A DNA stretch of 64,000 nucleotides from RYN-230 sp963723595 (GTDB lineage: Bacteria; Actinomycetota; Actinomycetes; Streptosporangiales; Streptosporangiaceae). The notes under the pieces were generated by a model. It worked only from the letters and a program-made list of their open reading frames with translations. It was not told the DNA's origin and made no database searches. A program made the position numbers and the translations under genes. Positions 61,563-64,000 of the stretch are shown here, one piece after another. The DNA is taken from contig CAVRRQ010000010.1 of the NCBI GenBank assembly GCA_963723595.1, positions 248,001 through 312,000 on the forward strand, read 5' to 3'. The first letter of the stretch is position 1; each line of letters begins with the position of its first letter.

Positions 61563-62125
61563 TCAGGTCCGCAGGGTGTCCTGCGCCCAGGCCGTGAACT
61601 GGCCCTGATGCTCCCCGCCCACCTGGATCAGGGCCAGATGGGTGAAGGCCGCCTCGTGAACTTCCTGGCCGCCGCCACGTGCACGGCGGGATCAGGGCCG
61701 CAGGGCACGAGCTGGGCGATGTCCTCCTCGCGGATGTGGCTGGAGGCTGCGTCGAACAGCCTGGCGCGCTCCACCTCGAAGTGCCGGCCGGTGAAGTTCA
61801 CGTACTCGCCGGCGCCCAGCCCCAGGGTGAACCGGCCGCCGGACAGCACGCCGATGGTCGCGGCCTTCTGGGCCACGACCGCGGGGTGATAGCGGAACGT
61901 GGGGCAGGTCACCATGGTCATCAGCGGGAGCCGGTGGGTGGCCTGCGCCGCGGCGCCGAGTACCGCCCACGCGTAGCCGGAGTGCCCCTGGTCCTCGAGC
62001 CAGGGAAAGTAGTGATCAGACATGACCGAGAAATCGAACCCCGCCTGCTCGGCGGCCTGGAGGTCGCTCACCAGCTGGCGGACCGGGGTCTGCTCGCACA
62101 TGGCGGTGTATCCGTACTGGGTCAT
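61563..62125 (-). pseudogene. F420-dependent LLM-class oxidoreductase with internal deletions and one frame break
   Basis: ATG 62125 begins MTQYGYTAMCEQTPVRQLVS; FDFSVMSDHYFPWLEDQGHS and ATIGVLSGGRFTLGLGAGE are typical of the F420 LLM family (TIGR03557-like). After GLGAGE the text jumps to YVNFTGRHFEVERARLFD, then to REEDIAQLVPCGPDPAVHV. Family members have ~35 and ~80 further residues at those two places. A frame break follows near 61640, and the family end THLALIQVGGEHQGQF runs in a second frame to 61563. Remaining coding is ~185 residues against ~320 in intact enzymes. Confidence 0.8.
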
Positions 62126-62225
62126 GGTGCGGGTCCCTACCCGCCTGGCCGCGGGCATGCTGGGCAGCGGTAAAACCAGGTCACGGCCCCCGCGTAGCCG
62201 GCCCAGCCGGGGGTAGCAGGGGGTC

Positions 62226-62998
62226 GTGGACAAGACCACCGAAGGCGCCGGACACGCCGCCGAACCGGCCGGCCAGCCCGTACTACCCAGCGAGGTAGCG
62301 GAGCTGGTCGGCGAGATCAGCGAGGGCAGCAGCCTGTCCCGCCGCCGCCGCGTGATGGCGGCCACGTCCCGGATCGCCCGCCGCGGCGGCCGGGCGGGCT
62401 GGTCCGGGACGACCTCCGGAGGCCGGTGGCTGACCTCCCAGGTGCTGGCGATGGCTCCCCGGCTGCCCGTACGGGACCAGCAGAAGCTCCGGGCCCAGTT
62501 TCCCGGCCTCGAGCCGGAGGAAGTCGCGGACCGGCTGATCCAGGGCGCGTCCCGGGCCTGCCGCGTCCGTGGGTGCGGCGGTGGGCGCGTCCATGCTGCT
62601 GCCGCTGCCGTCCGCCCCGGTCGAGGTGGCGTTCGAGACCCTGGCGCGTGGTCGGGATCGAGCTGAAGCTGGTCGCCGAGCTGCACGAGGTCTACGGGAT
62701 GCGCGCCCCGGGCTCGGCCCCGGAGCGCATGCTGGCCTACGTCGTGGCCTGGGCGCACCGGCGCGGTGTGGCCCTGGTGCCGGGCGGCCTGGCCCTGGCC
62801 GTGGGCTCCCCGCTGCGCAGGCAGCTGGAGCGGCGGCTGATCGCCCGGGCCGGCCGGAGCGCCGTGTCGCTCGGGCCGCTGCTGACCGGCGCCGCCGCGG
62901 GCGCGATGCTCAACCGGCGGGAGACCCGCCGGCTCGGCGCCGAGGTGCGCAACGACCTGAGGCGCCGCTCGTCGCAGGGATCCCGCTGGGCGGACTGA
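62226..62998 (+). pseudogene. hypothetical protein, two frame breaks
   Basis: GTG 62226 opens MDKTTEGAGHAAEPAGQPVL, then a long charged and helical part (VAELVGEISEGSSLSRRRRV). The frame breaks near 62562 and again near 62642. After them come ASMLLPLPSAPVEVAFETLA and VVGIELKLVAELHEVYGMRA, then AYVVAWAHRRGVALVPGGLA and LGPLLTGAAAGAMLNRRETR to 62998. Repaired length ~257 residues. The two hydrophobic patches may be membrane-associated. It recalls EcsC-like proteins, but I cannot place it with certainty. Confidence 0.6.
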
Positions 62999-63027
62999 CC
63001 TGGCCGGCGCGGCCCCGCCGGTTCCGG

Positions 63028-63373
63028 CTACGGCTCCACGACCAGCCCCGGCAGGGCATCCCAGCCGGTAATGGCGAGCACCATGACGATGTGCGGCGGG
63101 ACGTTCCGCAGCCGGACGTGCCGGGCCTGCCCCGCCCCGTCTCCGTCCGCCAGCCGCACGATGGCCCGCAGCCCGGCCAGATCGCAGTAGCTCACCCCGC
63201 TGAGGTCGAGGTACACCTCCCGGTGCCCGTCGGCGAGCTCGTGCAGGGAGGTCACCAGGGCGGGGTAGGTGGCCTCATCGATCTCCCCCGCGATGGCCAG
63301 GCCAGCCGGCCAGGCGGTCGGGGTGATCCGCAGTACGCCGTTGTCATACGCGGGATGAGTGCTCCGCCGTCAC
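63028..63373 (-). pseudogene. STAS-domain anti-sigma-factor antagonist, frame broken at the 5' end
   Basis: GTG 63373 follows GGGAGG but its frame stops after 8 codons (MTAEHSSRV). One base away the homologous text starts YDNGVLRITPTAWPAGLAIA, then GEIDEATYPALVTSLHELAD, the STAS strand-helix. VYLDLSGVSYCDLAGLRAIV holds the phosphorylatable-Ser position: here D-L-S-G then C-D replaces the usual DxSG/FxDSxG pattern. The break lies at ~63345-63352. About 114 residues when repaired. Such proteins act in partner switching with anti-sigma kinases. Ser replaced by Cys at one site could matter. Confidence 0.75.
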
Positions 63374-63613
63374 TGGATCTACCTCCCTCGCGCGGGTCAG
63401 AGGGGCACCTGCTGCCAGGTGGGGCGGGATGAAGAATACGCTGACCAGCGCCGCCCCGGCGTCCGGACCCCGGGCCGGGGTCAGGGAACGCCGGCGCTGC
63501 CCGGGCGGGCGCCCCTTACCCGGTGAATACGTGGCCGGCCGGGGCAGCGGTTGCGGGGTGCCAGCAGCAGCCCGCGCGGCCCGCCCGCCGTCAGCGGCCC
63601 GCCCAGGCGGCGG

Positions 63614-64000
63614 TCAGTGACCGTCCCAGGGCCGGGCCAGCCGGGCCGACGACTCGAACATCACCGCGTGCACGAACGCCTGGGGCAGGTTGCCGCGCAG
63701 CTGATGCTGGTGGGTGTCGAACTCCTCGGTGAACAGCGCGGGCGGGCCGCAGGCGGCCCGGTTGCGCTCGAACCAGCCGACGGCCTCGCTGGTCCGGCCC
63801 AGCTGATGCGTGGCGAGCGCCATGAGGAAACCCGCAGAGCACGAACGCGCCCTCCGCCTCTTGCAGCGGGCGCTGGTCGTGCCGGTAGCGGTAGAGGTAA
63901 CCCTCGCTGGACAGGTCGGCCGCGATCGCGTCGAGGGTGGCCAGGCTGCGCGGGTCGGTCGCGGGCACGGCCCCGCGGATCGCGGCCAGCAGCAGGGCGG
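63614..64000 (-). pseudogene. GH15-family glucoamylase/trehalase C-terminus, partial and frame broken
   Basis: The 5' part lies beyond the right edge. Visible text: ATDPRSLATLDAIAADLSSE, GYLYRYRHDQRPLQEAEGAF, VLCGF, then, after a frame break at ~63826, MALATHQLGRTSEAVGWFER, NRAACGPPALFTEEFDTHQH and QLRGNLPQAFVHAVMFESSA, ending RLARPWDGH at 63614. TTTCCTCATGG read as TTCCTCATGG restores the family line GFLMALA. The GH15 fold is an alpha/alpha barrel; actinomycete homologues include trehalases. Confidence 0.8.

Noticed and set aside
63429..63620. A 63-residue plus-strand frame between the STAS and GH15 genes.
   Set aside because: Arg/Gly/Pro-rich with no ribosome-binding site; resembles random GC-rich coding.
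1..64000. tRNA genes, rRNA genes, insertion sequences or prophage genes.
   Set aside because: No sequence on either strand showed transposase, integrase or phage motifs, terminal inverted repeats or tRNA-like cloverleaf blocks to my reading; a tRNAscan or IS search would be the decisive check.

Overview
The window is very GC-rich, with GTG/TTG starts and tightly coupled genes. Its families (LexA of actinobacterial type, F420-type oxidoreductases, an Mca/MshB-like deacetylase, DUF1707 and PspC proteins, galactofuran enzymes) point to the chromosome of a filamentous actinomycete, perhaps Streptosporangiales or a relative. That placement is an inference; no rRNA or tRNA gene was seen.

Region by region. 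1-14 kb: mixed housekeeping and regulatory genes: a PHP-domain protein running off the left edge, an aldo/keto reductase, a LysR regulator divergent from a SnoaL-like gene, an ECF sigma factor with a C-terminal SnoaL-like domain divergent from a RibD-type reductase, a large FtsX-type permease without its ATPase, lexA behind an SOS-like box, a LysE exporter, and a peptidase E / PP2C-like pair. 14.6-25 kb: a cell-envelope glycan island. An operon GT2 - glf - glfT2 - GT39-like protein is joined by 4-base overlaps. It diverges from a sulfotransferase-like / GlfT1-like pair, and a multi-TM GT-C-like gene with a short leader ORF lies beyond. Together they look like synthesis, and perhaps sulfation, of a galactofuran. 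25-33 kb: a DrrAB-type ABC transporter, a strong hairpin, a secreted GH16 glucanase with a ricin-type lectin domain, a class II aldolase, an MptA/B-like mannosyltransferase and a degenerate MATE gene. 33.7-47 kb: a SigE-type sigma factor with a putative membrane partner, a serine hydrolase, hrpA, a Ser/Thr kinase, a LuxR-type response regulator and a PspC-containing histidine kinase on the minus strand. A small PspC protein and a DUF1707 protein face away from the kinase, and a LigD-type polymerase gene follows. 47-64 kb: stress and metabolism genes (Usp, TauD, ArsR/AHSA1, sulfotransferase/OsmC, VOC), a PBP2-like transpeptidase, a PIG-L deacetylase, a GH3 glucosidase, a second LigD (phosphoesterase-polymerase), MarR, an LLM oxidoreductase, STAS, and the 3' end of a GH15 gene.

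Reading-frame quality is very uneven. From 1 to 46 kb almost all genes are intact. From about 46 kb on, most genes of recognisable families carry one to eight single-base frame breaks, with protein-level conservation continuing on both sides. I read most of these as base-call or assembly indels rather than true decay. The affected genes are typed as pseudogenes because the given sequence cannot encode the full protein. Two others (MATE, LLM) also lack internal blocks of family sequence.
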